The notes: a model not told the origin generated them from the letters alone. DNA of 30,915 nucleotides from Bugula neritina (GCA_964035545.1 CAXIUT010000102.1:1-30915); one strand, 5' to 3'; counted from the first letter of the stretch, positions 1-15,110 are shown. Made by a program: numbers and translations.

Positions 1-1614
1 TTATTATTCATTTCTTTTACTTACTCTTTATTTTCTTTTACTTATTGCTTATTTTCTTTTACTTATTGTTTATTTATACTATTTATTGCTATTTTTTATT
101 TCAGACTCTTTTTACTTTGCAAATTCTTTCTATACTACGCATAAGCCTTGATAGATTATTGCAATTTATTTTAATCAACTTTAGTCTTTCCTTTAATTTT
201 GATATTCTTTCCTTTATTTCAGTTTTTTCTTCTTACTTCATAACTTTATTCAATAAACTTCTACTCTCATTCTCACTAAACATCTTCAACTATTAAATCA
301 AATTAAATCCTTGATTATTGATATGTTTTGAACAGATATAAGTATTTCTCTCACTTTCGTGAAAGAATTTTTACTAATACACTAATATGCATAGTCAAAA
401 CAAGCAAATAGAACACTAATTGGTTTAGCTTTTCCATTTTGAGGCTATTATCCATAACACCTAAAACAGTAATGAGGCAGGACATCTAAATACAATATCT
501 TTATCTTTAGTTCTATTATTTTACCAGCTTTACCTGCAACTTACCTTTATATTCATCAGAAAACAAACAACTGAGATGATAAAATCTTTTACAAGCCCTC
601 ATATTACACTTGAACAACATTATTAACTTAACTCCTCTGAAATAGGTCTATACTTTTACTTATTGGAATGAATCATTGAATCAAAAGTTCCTCTTCTTAG
701 ACATATAGAACAATCGAATAAATAATTCTGAGATTTGCATTGGAATACAAGTTTAAGTAAATACTGCTATATTTTCCATTCTTCAATAGAAAGAGATTTC
801 TATTTAATTTATTTCAAATTGATCCGATTAGTTTTCAACAAAATTAGTGATAAGAACGACCCACACGGTCCATTACAAAAATATGTGCATTTTGGTAACC
901 AACAATTATAACATATTTTATCAAAATTTTAAAATGATTTTAAATCCTATATATTTATAGCATTTTTAAATAGCTGCAAATTATTATTACTTTTTGTATC
1001 GAATTTTACTTATTAGTCTATATTTTATTACATCTATTCTGTTTCACTAGATTACTTATTTTTAATTATTAGTTTGAATTCCTACTATTGAAGATCTGAT
1101 GTCTTTATTTTGAATCTTCTACTAGGTCTTTATATTTAATCTAAAAAATCATCTGCAACTTGATATACTTCTTATGAAAGTTTCTTTGATTGCCAATTGC
1201 TTGGAAAAACTTAGGATAACTTCTATTAATCTTAAGCACTATAACCTGTATGCAATGCTTTTTGTTTTACAAAGGAGTATGTTATATGATATGCTTAAAA
1301 CATTATTTTTTGCTGTTATTAATAACTTTTTAACTAGATAAAATACTTATTTTGTTGTAGAGTTTATCTAGAGGCGTTTATATATTTTATAAAGCTTTTT
1401 TCCAGAAATCAGGAGAATCTAATATAACTTTTTATTTTTATTCAACTTTAAAATTACTTTTAGAAATTGAACTTTGATTAGTATTGAAATATATTTTGTT
1501 GTATTTTTTTACAAATGTCTTAGATGCTTTGATTGAAATACTCTTCATCATTCTTGTCATTTTATAAAAAACCTAATATTCCCTTTTTTAGTAACATTTA
1601 TATCTATTATTTAT
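1..1614. other. AT-rich stretch with no recognisable gene
   Basis: The first 300 bases are T-rich low-complexity sequence with repeats of the type TTTTACTTATT. The open frame at 45-296 gives only a Phe/Leu/Ile/Tyr-rich peptide, as expected from T-rich DNA. I found no domain motif on either strand up to the end of the CHD-type gene at about 1615. Because genes just to the right are broken by single-base frame shifts, a real gene here could be disguised; I cannot support one. There is no telomere at the left edge, so the chromosome continues to the left. Confidence 0.5.
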
Positions 1615-4759
<3,145 letters not shown>

Positions 4760-5083
4760 TAGGAAGTATAGTTGTAAGATGATAAAATTTTTGTATATTA
4801 ATGAAGAAGATTGTTTATTTTTATAAATATTAGAAATCTATTTTGATAACTTATTGTATTTAGGTGATCAATACTTTTCGCAAAGATATATTTCATTTAA
4901 TAATTAATATTAATTCATTATTTAATATTATATCGAATGATATATATTAATCAATGATCTAACTCTAAAATACCTCTTTAAATTGTTATTTAAAATTTCT
5001 TTATCTTTATTTTGTTTTATTTTTATCTATTAATCCTTTATATCGTATTTTTCAATCGATAATATATAATTGATCTATTATAA
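4760..5083. other. AT-rich divergent intergenic region
   Basis: The gap between the start of the CHD-type gene (minus) and the U1-C-like gene (plus). At about 4893-4965 it is dominated by TAAT/ATTA and TATATA motifs with local inverted symmetry. As both flanking genes start here it probably holds two promoters. I see no RNA gene or conserved element. Confidence 0.4.
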
Positions 5084-5262
5084 ATGAGTCGTAAGTTCTA
5101 CTGCGAATACTGTGGCATATTTCTAAAGAATAGCTCACCCAGACAAGAAGAGAACATTTCGATGGTAAGAAACATAAACAAAGAATGATCGAACATTACA
5201 GACAAATTAGAGTTCAAATGGAGTAAGAAATCAAAGCCAGGAATAACAGTATGATGGCGTGA
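5084..5262 (+). CDS. SNRPC: U1 snRNP protein C-like zinc finger, minimal form
   Basis: A U1-C-type C2H2 zinc finger. In the spliceosome U1-C stabilises the pairing of U1 snRNA with the 5' splice site. The start reads MSRKFYCEYCGIFLKNSSP, with the CxxC pair at residues 7 and 10. After one lost base near 5143 it continues as REHFDGKKHKQRMIEHYRQ with the two zinc-binding His, then ends at a TGA after NNSMMA. The order Y-C-x2-C, H-x5-H and the basic helix after it are typical of U1-C. The whole protein would be only about 59 aa, against roughly 150 or more in animals, so it lacks the Pro/Met-rich tail. A different U1-type finger protein is possible, but the N-terminal position of the finger favours U1-C. 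Confidence 0.72.
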
Positions 5263-5621
5263 TAGATAAATATTATTCCTTAAATATATTTAAACTCCCA
5301 TTCTTTTTATTTAGTCATAAATTTGTACTTTTGTACTTCTTTCTCAAAGAGCTTAGTATTGATAATAGATAAAAATTAAATAAAAGTTGATATATTTCAT
5401 AAGAAAGTTGAAATTTAATGATCAGAAAGCTAGAGATAATCTTTTTATATTTATTTTTTTAAAATCTTTGTAAATTATATACACTCAAGGCTAATTTTAA
5501 ATACTAATTTTTAAATAATGCACAAAGTAAGAAGGCTTTCCTTAAACTAATCAAAAATCTCTTTCTGACTACCTTGTTTGCATTCAAAAGTCGAACTTAA
5601 ACAAAATGTATAATGTTCTTA
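5263..5621. other. Intergenic region before the Myb gene
   Basis: AT-rich, with no clear gene. The beginning of the Myb gene may lie here: GTATAATG...ACTGTAG at 5607-5627 looks like a 21-nt intron, which would put a short first exon upstream of it. I could not fix the true start. Confidence 0.35.
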
Positions 5622-6589
5622 ACTGTAGGCAAAAAGAAAGCTTGGAGCCCTTAATAAGATGCATACCTGATAAAACTTGTGAATAAATACGGACCCCAAA
5701 AAATGGACAACTATTCTCAAAATATGACAGGTAAATATCTAAATAATTCAGAAAGAGTAGGCAAACAATGTAGAGAAAGATGGTTCAATCATCTAGATCC
5801 TAGTGTCAACAAAACTACTGGGAAGAAAGGAATAACTCATTTTGTATTTGGGGCATAGAATAAAGGTAATAGATGGGCTGAATTGGCAAAATATCTTCCT
5901 GGAAGAACCGACAATTCTATCAAAAATCACTGGAATTCTTCGATTAAAAAAAGAAAAGGAGCATTTTTTGATAAGTATTTTATTTCTTATGTAGATATCT
6001 CAAAATGAAGTTTCTTTGGAATAAACACATGGAAATAATCTAAAAAACCAATAAATAGACAGACTTCTTTTCGAAAAACTACATAATTCATAGAATCTCA
6101 TGGAATATATCCATTAAAGTCAGCTTAAAATCAGATATTAGAAGATAAAAGTCTTTTGTCTTATAATTAAAATGTTTAATAGAAAACAAGATCAAGAAAT
6201 ATACCAGAAAATACTTTTAAAAAATAAAACTTTATTCTTATTTCTTCAGATATGCCTATCAAAATATAACAAAATCAATCTTTAGTTTAATAAATGCCAA
6301 AGGTTCCAGACATTTATAAGTCAAATTAGTTTTTTATAAGGAAATGAATAAAAATTAGTTCCTTCTTTTTCTATGTTATAAATTTAAGACGACGAAGAAA
6401 ACTAATTTAACTAAAATCAATATAAATTAAATAAGTCTATCTTTGAAGTGTTTCGACAATATTTAAAATAAGATGGATATTTTAACTCCTTCAAAAGTAG
6501 GATTAGTGTCAATGAATGATAAAGGCTTTTATGACAAATTTAATCAATGTCTATTCGAGTCTCAAAAAGATATTCTTTACCACTTATGA
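5622..6589 (+). CDS. R2R3 Myb-domain protein, frame-broken
   Basis: A Myb-type DNA-binding protein, probably a nuclear transcription or cell-cycle regulator. R2 reads [20 protein letters not shown] (about 5634-5695) and continues to [14 protein letters not shown] (about 5762-5802). R3 ends in [20 protein letters not shown] and [10 protein letters not shown] (about 5865-5955). The Trp spacing and the recognition helices are classical. Between these parts the frame slips near 5702-5720 and two or three times at about 5818-5850, where the parts of R3 sit in different frames. A 20-nt intron follows the repeats at 5975-5994. The long Lys/Asn/Ile-rich C-terminal region to the TGA at 6587-6589 has no domain that I recognise. 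Start and C-terminus are approximate. Confidence 0.75.
5975..5994 (+). other. 20-nt intron in the Myb gene
   Basis: Sequence gtattttatttcttatgtag, exactly 20 nt, with GT and AG ends. It lies just after the R3 repeat. Removal joins GATAA to ATATCTC and keeps the frame open for over 500 nt. Confidence 0.6.
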
Positions 6590-6729
6590 AATGATTAATT
6601 CTAGTTTATTTACAATCATTAGTTTTTTATTTAGTGTTTTATTAATTCTGATGGGTTTTATTTTATTTTCGATCTTACTAATCAAATATACTAATGATTT
6701 ATTTATCTTCTCTATTCAGAAATAAAACA

Positions 6730-8346
6730 CATAAGACCAAGTTCCAAGAGAACCTGATAAAATGAGTAAAAACTATATTATTCAAATTATTATCAACTCC
6801 AAATTGAATCAAACTTGGACCTATATCCCATGACCTGTTGAAAATATTTATATAATACTCATAGAGACACTTGAAACCTTTAAGGCATTGAATCGACCTA
6901 TACTCTCACTTCAAAGGCAAAAACCCAGGCTTTATATTTTTTTAAGTACTTAAAAGAAACTGAGCAATAAAGATAATGCTTATCTGTAAGAGTTTTGTTT
7001 TCGATACAAATGAAAAAAGAAGTAATAAGGTAAAAATAAGCCAACAGTTGTTGTTACTATAAAACCTCTTCTTCTTTTGGGTTATAGTTATAAATTTTGA
7101 CTAAATAAAGAAAAAGATACTCATAGTCAAAGAAGCTATAATTGTGGCTACTCCTGTAATAGCTATATTTACATTATAGCTGTATCCGATATCTTGAAGA
7201 GATAACCTATTCCAAGAAGAGTTAAATCACATGAAATGTGGATAACTCCTAACATTAAAACATGAAGAAATAGATTTTTATTTAGAGAAATCATGTTGCA
7301 AAAATCTCTACAAGATTCAGTCTTTTTTATTTATTTCGATAGCTAGTAATGCTAGTCACGTATTCTCTATATTTACTAAAGGTCTTCAGTTATCTAGGCT
7401 TATCCCCTACCATTAAACTAGCATAATCCAAACAACCTAAGTCTCAAACTCTTATGATCGACCTTCCTCGAAAAGATATATGGGATCTTATTTGATAAAA
7501 ATAGGAGTTACAATAAGCAAAACAAACAGAGGAACAAATGATATCAAAGTGATTTTGAACCAGTGAACGATAAAGTGATTAGCCAAAGCCAAAAGAATGT
7601 GAGTTAAGCCTCCTCTAAATATATTTTGAAGATACCCAATCATGTACCAAAGATTAGTGACTGCTTCATACGTATTTTTTCTTAGAAAACGAGTCATGTA
7701 GATAATTGATATAGAAAATATAAATTTGTTGCCTATTCCTTCCAACAACTATGAAACCATGAAAAAGCGAGTTTATTGGTGATTGTTCCAAAAATTAAAG
7801 CTGAGTAAATTGATTCGTACTGATAAAAGAGATATTAAGGCTTATTAGGCTGATCATCATGCATATTTTTCTACCAAAACGGTCTGAAATGATTCCAACT
7901 AAGATAGTTCCTGTCATTCCTCCGATTCCTCTAAGAGATTGAATAAAAGTTCTTTAATGTTTACGATTTCCACAATATAGTTGCATTTCTGCAGTTAAGT
8001 GTGAACGTTGACTGAATAATTTAATAAATACGAACTTGACACTCCTGAAGATGAGAACAGCAAAGTCTTAGTTCATTTTTTAATGTTTTTAGTGACAATG
8101 GAAGAAAGGGTTCATGAAAAAGTATTCAGTAGATTATTTTTTAAAAGTTAAACAGAAAGAAAGAACAAGAAGAAATACAATAAGCCAATTTTGATAGCGA
8201 GTATTGTCAGGTTATGGTGCTATAATAGATTTTACTCGATTAATCAGTTCTCGATTAGCTGTTTAAAATGCCGAACCATATCTATCAAATATTAAAATAA
8301 GGCTTATTTATAAAATAAGATAAAAATACTGGTTCTAAAAATTCAT
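6730..8346 (-). CDS. SLC22-like major facilitator transporter, frame-broken
   Basis: A multi-pass membrane transporter of the organic cation/anion (SLC22) branch of the major facilitator superfamily; the substrate cannot be told. From the proposed Met at 8346 there is a first hydrophobic helix (NWLIVFLLVLSF), a luminal loop ending LYCGNRKH, then helix 2 and MFS motif A, GIISDRFGRK (about 7895-7865). After a 20-nt intron it continues LIFGTITNKLAF, then LLEGIGNKFIFSISIIYMTR and further membrane helices to about 7500. Next comes an FEEGRSQEF segment resembling the ESPRYL-KG-EA loop of the family, and late helices with PSLIQFGVDNNLN near 6800. The frame breaks at the A/T run at 7762-7766 and again in the C-terminal half. 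It is divergent from TTLL-A with 78 bp between starts. The 3' end is uncertain and may overlap the Myb tail. Confidence 0.7.
7801..7820 (-). other. 20-nt intron in the SLC22-like gene
   Basis: On the minus strand gtacgaatcaatttactcag, exactly 20 nt. Removal joins NISFI directly to TLIFGTITNKLAF, restoring a continuous membrane segment. Confidence 0.7.
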
Positions 8347-8424
8347 TTATAATGAGTTAAATATCAATAATTAATTTATCATTTTTGTTTTAAATGATTG
8401 ATCTATAATTGGGTGTTATTAATA

Positions 8425-10469
8425 ATGTCAGACTCCTCCTAGTCTTCCTCCTAGGCTTCTGAGAGCAGCAGTGAGGTTAAGTTCGATAAGAAATAAAGAA
8501 AAAAAAGAAAAAAGGTCCAATAATGATCTATCCATGTAAAGTACCTGCCTTAAATTCAAGTATTACCATTAATATTGCCCGTAAATTCAAATATTACTCT
8601 AGTTACTCGATACGATGTGATTGAAGAAGTAGCCGAAGAACTAGGTTGGAAGATTCAGTATAAATTGAGATCGAAAGGTCCTTGGGATGTGATGTGGACT
8701 GATCATCATTTACAACCTGATATGCTCATTAAGTTACAACTGTTTCAAAAAGTAGTCATTTTCCTGGAATTCATGTTTTGTCAAGAAAAAATCTTTTAGG
8801 ATTAAGTTTCATGGATATGTACAAAAGAGTTCCTGAACATTATAACTTCTTCCCTAAAACTTGGCTACTACCCGCTCAATATAGTTACTTAGAAAAGAAT
8901 TTATCAACGAACAGACCTTTATAGTCAAACCTGAAGCTGATTGTCAAGGCAGAGGAATATTCTTGACTCAGGATATTTAGTAAGTCTAAAATGGTCGACA
9001 CTATGTTGTTCAATAATACATAGCCAGACCATTTCTTGTAGATAAACTTAAATTTGATTTCAGAGTGTATGTCTTGCTTTGTGGAGTTAGTCCTCTAAGA
9101 CTTTATATTTATGAGTAAGGCCTTGCTAGATTCGCCACATAACCTTATACAGAGCCTAACAGAACAAATATTAAAAAGACTTATGTTCATTTAACCAACT
9201 ATGCAATAAACAAAAAGAATCCTAAATTTATATATAACTCAAGCAGCTCTCGAATGGATGTGGGTCATAAAAGATCATTAACATCAGTTATGAAATAGAT
9301 ATAAAGACGAGGACACAATATTGCCCAATTGAAAGCATAGATTAATGATGTAATTGTTAAAACATTACTTTTGGGACATCCTTTAGCAGCTCATCAATAT
9401 AGATTTTGTCAACCGAGTGACTAAAATAGAAATATGTGTTTTCATATATTAGGTATTGATGTTATGCTTGACAGTGGATGTCGACCTTATGTTATAGAAG
9501 TCAATCATACTCCTTCTTTTGTTACTGATACTCCTCTTGATAAATACATCAAATTTAGCCTTATTAAAGATACTTTGGTTTTAATGAATATCACTGAATA
9601 AGCAAGAGCAAAAGCTGCTGAAAGAATGAGCAAAATGCAAAGAGATAAAAATATAGGAAGACAAAAAAGACAGTTATATTAAAATTTTGATAGACAAGAG
9701 AAAGTTAAACAAGCTCAAGAGGAAAGAAATAAATATTAAAGCTAAAATATAGGTAGATTTACAAGAATTTATCCCTTAGAAGATCCTAGAGCTATGGAGT
9801 ATTATGAATATTTGCTTTAAGTTGCTGAAAAATCATATTTTTCATAGAATAATGTGTTAAGATGTCAAATGTAAAAGTAAAAAGCTCAAGATGAAGCTAA
9901 TAATAAAGATAGATAAGGATAAAAAATAATAAAAGGGAAAAAAATCAGCCTTAGATATCTCTCGATCAGTTCAAAGTCCTCCTAAATTAAGAAAATTTAT
10001 TTCAGCTACTGAACATATTTTTAGATAGAACTCACCGATGGATATGGAATTTAAAAGCACTCAAATAAAAAAGTAAAGAGCTGTATCAATAACTTAGAAT
10101 AATAAGAAAAAAGCTTTACTTTTTTAATTGAAATAAATGTAAAAAGACATATCTCCTTTCAAAATAAAAACATAGTTTAAACCTTCAAATATCAAGCAAT
10201 CACCTTCAAGAATATAGAAGAAACCAAATCTTAATATGCTTCCTAAAATAGGCCAATAGACATTATTCAATCAACTACCTTTAAAAAAGGATAATAGTTT
10301 AGCTTCTCCATTACGAAACAAGAAGATGAAGATAATAAAGATAATAGAATAGGATAGAGATCATATGAGAGCAGAAATAACAGGAGTTTCTTTTAGAACT
10401 TTAGGGAAATCGAAAATATTGAAAAAAGTATAAAATTAAGATTAATAATCATCTGATTAATAAAATTGA
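8425..10469 (+). CDS. Tubulin tyrosine ligase-like glutamylase (TTLL-A), frame-broken
   Basis: A TTLL-family ATP-grasp enzyme, most like tubulin polyglutamylases, adding glutamate chains to tubulin tails in cilia and cortical microtubules. The start MSDSSQSSSQASESSS leads into a Lys-rich patch, then INIA, a 22-nt intron, and LTRYDVIEEVAEELGWKIQY. Core motifs are WDVMWTDHH, HFPGIHVLSRKNLLG, FFPKTWLLPA, TFIVKPEADCQGRGIFLT, LKFDFRVYVLLCG, YEQGLARFAT, HLTNYAINK, GHKRSLTSV, MCFHILGIDVMLD and the metal-binding VIEVNHTPSF (about 9496-9525), where the catalytic Glu is present. The tail is basic and Gln/Lys-rich. The frame slips at about 8752, 8895 and 9940, and perhaps near 8500. Core residues are all intact, so I expect a working gene with sequence errors. 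The start shares a 78-bp gap with the divergent transporter. Confidence 0.85.
8581..8602 (+). other. 22-nt intron in TTLL-A
   Basis: The sequence runs from GTAAATTC to ACTCTAG. Removing it joins INIA to LTRYDVIEEV, the expected N-terminal motif of TTLL enzymes. It is 2 nt longer than the other introns and lies in the error-prone left part. Confidence 0.7.
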
Positions 10470-10582
10470 GTTCATATTATAGCTACGTTAAATAATATTA
10501 TTTTTATGCAATACAGTTATTTGATTTATTCTTTTTATAGATAATTTAGCAATAGATTATTATATAGAAAATTGGAAGAAAT

Positions 10583-12352
10583 ATGAATCTTCAGAAAAAC
10601 CAAAATGACCATTCAAAAAACATGCTTATTTCTAACACAGAACCTCTCAACATTCTCAAAGAAAAAACTAACTGTATTTAGAGGATAGATTCAAGTAGAT
10701 AGAAATAGCAAAGTAATCAAAGTTTAGTTTAAGTAGACATACCCAACTAATCTTAGAACATCTATCTGAGTTCTTAGTCCTATGTGATTAGACCTACAAA
10801 CAAATCAATTTAAATCAACTTGATAATGTGGGCTTAAGCTTCATAGATTAAAGAGATGATTTGTTGCTGAGTACCAGTACAATTAAGAGTCATTTGCTTA
10901 TCGATGATAGAGAAGAGAAATCTTTATGTAAAGTACATAATAAAGCTGAAGATATTATCTGTCTTGTATAAAAAACTAAGATTTGTTGCTATTGTGCTCT
11001 GTTCGGATAACATAAAGACCATATTTTCAAATCAGAACAACAACTAACTTCTGAAATAGATAAAAAGTTAAACGATTTGATTACTTTGGAAGATACGTAT
11101 CAAAATTTTGTGAAATCTGTGAAGGATAAAGATCAATTTTAACTCATAAAGAAATATTGTTAGGAAAAAAGAAATTAAAAAAATGATGAAATTGAAAAGA
11201 GTATGATCTTATGATAGCAAAGATTGTTGAGGCTAAAAATGAAGCTCAGGCTAAAATTAACGACCAATATAACAACAAAATAAAGCAAGTACAACATTCT
11301 TGGTAAGAATGCTAAATTGATGTGATGACTTGCAACATATTTAAAAAATGGCAAGATTGTGGAAAATAAGTTCTTAATAAATTTAAAAATACAATAAAAT
11401 CAAATAATTTGATTAATTAATGTTCAGAGTATGAACAGTTTCCTTGGTAAAAAGGACAAAGCTGGATCTAATAAGCTAACTAAAAACTCTAAAACTTTGT
11501 TAAAAATTGGAAAAATTAACTAGAAAATGGAATACATCAAAATACTCCTTCATCTTTGAATAGTTCCTTAATAGCAACTCAAACCCGATACTCAAAGTCA
11601 TATTAATTTACATCCAGAAATACCTCTTAAAGGATTTTAGAATTTTCATCGTCCTCAAACAAGATCCATCAGAAACTCATAATTTTTAGGAAAAACCTTT
11701 GACACCAACTAAAAGTCTAAATTTAGATCATCAGAAATGTTAGAGTCACTCAGACCAATTAGATAGTCAATCGGAGGAAGTAGAAGAGTTTCAAGAAATT
11801 CCAATGAAAGTAGTAATCAAAAGAATGTGGATTCAACAAAACTAATGGAACTATTCAACAGTTGTCAAAAAAAAAGGATCTAATTTTAGAAATGATACAT
11901 CAACTATCACATCTCCTAAATCAAGATTAACCAAATGTCGATCTCCTCGCTAAAGTATATCAAGACAATAGACTTTAAAAATTATTACCCAATATTAAAA
12001 AAATCCTTCCCAAACAGTCCTCAATCTATCTAACTGCAATTTAGACGATTAATCTTTGTAGTACTTTGTCAATAGAGCTTTTAACAATCATGTTCCAAAT
12101 GAAATCAACCTATCTAGAAATAAAATTTCATTTAATGGATTTATCAATATTTTACCTCATCTTCTCAAAGTTCAAACAGCTAACCTAGCCAATACTGGAC
12201 TAGGATAAAAGTGTCTAGAACACCTATCTAAAGTAAAGGGAGGCTATCGATTGAATTAAATGTTTTTATCAGAAAATGGAATGTCTATGCATAAAAATCA
12301 AAACAAGATGGAAGGGTTAAAAAAGATGGGACTAAAAGTTGTCTATCATTGA
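10583..12352 (+). CDS. B-box zinc finger and leucine-rich-repeat protein, frame-broken
   Basis: The protein starts MNLQKNQNDHSKNML with a polar N-terminus. A B-box-type zinc finger follows at about 10926-11030: CKVHNKAEDIICL, KICCYCALFGQHKDH, with the Cys/His ligands in B-box order. Next comes a probable coiled coil (EYDLMIAKIVEAKNEAQAKI, about 11200-11260) and a Ser/Thr-rich linker. The C-terminus has leucine-rich repeats of the ribonuclease-inhibitor type: VLNLSNCNLDDQSLQYF, EINLSRNKISFNGF, TANLANTGLGQKCLEHL, NQMFLSENGMS (about 12020-12290). The gene ends at TGA 12350-12352, 106 bp before the calpain start. The frame slips at about 10818, 11198 and 11658, and domains on both sides remain sensible. 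B-box plus coiled coil suggests a scaffold or ubiquitin-ligase-like partner, but no RING is seen. The function is not known. Confidence 0.72.
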
Positions 12353-12458
12353 TCCTATTAATTTTATTAAATATTTTAACATCTAGAAACTATCTTTATT
12401 ACTATTTAGCTTATGTAATATAGCTTAAATATTATAAACTATTGTGAATACAATAAAA

Positions 12459-15110
12459 ATGTAGTCTCAACCTCAGTTAAGTTCATCTTCATTGTATTTT
12501 TTATCAAAACTGAAGAAGTTTTTGACATCAACAGGTATTTCTTTCGATTAATTTCTTCTAAACTTCTAGACCTTTAACCTGGGATATCTTTCTCGTCTTT
12601 AGTTCATAAGAATGATTTCTTTATTAAACATCTAGAGATACAACAGCTTTAATCCTGATCAAGTATTTCTAGAATTAAGTCATGGAAAGTCATCTATTCA
12701 CGCTGCTTAACTAAATAATTTCATCATGATGGCATAAGATCAAGCCAACCATCAGAAAGAATAAGAACAAAAGATGAAAGAAGAAGAGATGAAGAAGAAA
12801 ATAGTAAAAGTAAGTATTTATAAATTACAATAACATATCAAAAAACATCCTAATCCGATCATGTTCTTTTATTAATTTGATCACGACGGCAATGGATTAG
12901 TTAGTAAAGTTGAGTTTAGTAGATTACTTATTGCAACTGATATTAAATAGTTTGCTAATAATGATATCAGAAAGATGCTAGTTGATTTTATCTTCAAATA
13001 TTTTCCTAAAGGGTACATCACCATACCTGAACTAGCTAAATTCTTTAAAATACCCTATAATTCTCATATGTCACCAAATACTCCTCAACCTTATCATAAA
13101 AATAACTCACTTGGAGACTAGCATCATATTTATCCTCCTAAACCTCAAAAATAACCCATTCAGAAAACTCACACACTTGGTGATTAGCATCATCTGTATC
13201 CTCCTCAAGCTAAAAAACAAAGAAAGAAATCCATCTAGTAACAATTTTTCTAATGGAATAATCATAAACCAGTGGTTGCAAAGAAAAGTCACAGTCATGA
13301 AAGGCCAAAAGATCCTTAAAATAAGCATCATGGTTACCATAAAAAGGTATAAAATCCTTATTTGATGCCTGGAAGTCATCCCAGCCCCTAGTAAGATAAC
13401 AATATTGGCAATTGTCGTTCTTTATATCCTCTTTCGATGAGATATTATAATTTAGGATAGCCTTAGCCTTCAGAATACAACATGTTATAAGATTTAGAGT
13501 CAATGCTTAAGAAAAATTAGAATTTTTATGATAAGTATAATCCTCAAAGTGAAGGTCACTATACTTCAGCAAGTGATATCTTTCCTTCCAGATATTACAT
13601 ATTCCAGATGGCAGCTTCCGTCCTTATGAGATAAAAAAGCAGAATAGGAGTTGCACAAGCAATTGAGCCTAAAGATATCATACAGGGATCTGTTGGAGAT
13701 TGTTACTTCTTGAGTAGCATTGCTTCCATTATCTCAATATACCCTTAGCTTATTGCTTAAAAGTTTCTTATCAATATCAATCCAGTTAACTTTTTCGCTA
13801 TTAAACTTTTCATAGATGGTCGATGGAAAATAATTACAACTGATGACCGCTTTCCTTGTAAAAACTAACGCCCTATCTATGCAAAACCTCATCATAGTTA
13901 AATATGGGTCATGTTGCTCTAAAAAGCATGGGCAAAGGTCTTTGGAAGTTTCAGAGCGATTGAAGCTGGTAGTTCAAAAGAGGGATTTATCGCTTTAACA
14001 GGAGCTCCTTGCGAACTAGTATGGCTAGATAAGAAAAATGAATAAATGGAAGCAATTAAGCAGCTGTAAATAGCTTATCAGAAAAGATATGTGGCAACAA
14101 TGAGTGGTTCTGATTATTTAGAATCATTGGGCAAGGCTGGATAAGACAAATATGGACTAGTGAGTGGCCATGCTTATTCTCTGATTAAAATGGTAAAAGT
14201 GAATAATGAACTATTAGTGAAACTGCGTAATCCGTGGGGAAAGACTATCTGGAAAGGTGATTGGTCCTTTAATTCAAAATAATGGACAAATTAACTTAAG
14301 AATAGGCTAAATTATCATAAAGATCCAAAAGATGGTTCATTTTACATGAACTGGAAAGATTTTAAAACTTTTTTCGGAGAAGTAGTTATTTGTAAATTAA
14401 ACCCAACATATATGCATGAATCGATAAAAGTAAAAACCAATCGACATAAATCAGGGTATTTCAAGATGGAAGTGAAAACTGCAGGACAATATATCATATC
14501 TATTTATCAAGAAAATCAAAGAAAAATGAATCAAAAATATACTAATTATGAATATTCTCAATCAAGATTAATTATTCTTAAAAGATAAGGAAATCATCTT
14601 AAATATGTAGGAGCAAGATCTACTAATAAATATCCTGTTTGTTCAGTTGATGTTGATCTAGAAGAAGGTTAGTATATAATTAGTGCGAAAGTAGTATGGA
14701 AGTTTTGGGATTAACATTAATATGTCCTTACTTCATATGGAGTTGATAAAACATCATTTTCTTTGATAAATCGATCGATTGCGCCTGCTTTCAAGGACAA
14801 CTTGATCAAAAGTTATGCAAAAAAATTCTAAGGTAGCGGAAAGACAAAGTATTATTAAAAGTATGGGTTTAATGCTACGTGTGAGACTAACTTTAGTTTA
14901 TAGACTGGAATTGGATATGTAATGATGATTAATCACGATAATAAATAGTTCTAATCAACTCAAGAATATGAATGCTAAGGTTTGAAGTTAATAAAACCAG
15001 ATAAATTCCCTCTTAACTTCAAAATGAAACCTCACTCATCTAAAATATATGGATTTTTCGTTGCTGCTTCAGGCTTTTAATACTCTAATACTGAAAGAAT
15101 TAAATTTTGA
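12459..15110 (+). CDS. Calpain-type cysteine protease with N-terminal EF-hand
   Basis: A cytosolic calcium-regulated cysteine protease of the calpain family. It is an uninterrupted frame of 883 aa without introns. Residues 1-210 hold a calmodulin-like region with one perfect EF-hand loop, DHDGNGLVSKVE (141-152), and a weaker one earlier. A Pro/His/Gln-rich linker carries two tandem copies of LGDQHH-YPP (about 210-250). The CysPc catalytic domain follows: QGSVGDCYFL with Cys415, GLVSGHAYS with His571 and LRNPWGKTIW with Asn591, the complete triad with spacings close to those of animal calpains. After it come about 270 residues with one or two beta-sandwich (C2-like) regions, such as SGYFKMEVKTAGQYIISI. 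In animal calpains the EF-hands are C-terminal, so the order here is reversed. The stop lies 65 bp from the internal telomere tract. Confidence 0.93.

Noticed and set aside
45-296. An 83-aa hydrophobic open frame
   Set aside because: Low-complexity T-rich sequence with no domain or start context.
6516-6725. A small membrane protein of 69 aa
   Set aside because: The hydrophobic character comes from T-rich DNA. It overlaps the Myb tail in another frame and lacks support.
8425-8525. A 20-nt intron gtgaggttaagttcgataag near 8472-8491 in TTLL-A
   Set aside because: It would repair the frame, but its start GTGAGG and T-poor body differ from the other introns; a missing A in the following A-run is equally possible. 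Not annotated.
8733-8752. A 20-nt GT...AG element in TTLL-A that would also repair the frame
   Set aside because: It encodes KLQLFQK, which matches the conserved K/RxQPxQK motif also present as RMQPHQK in TTLL-B. Splicing it out would delete a conserved part, so a lost base near 8752 is more likely.
13107-13503. Overlapping open frames on both strands
   Set aside because: Shadows of the His/Pro-rich linker of the calpain gene, whose own frame is continuous.
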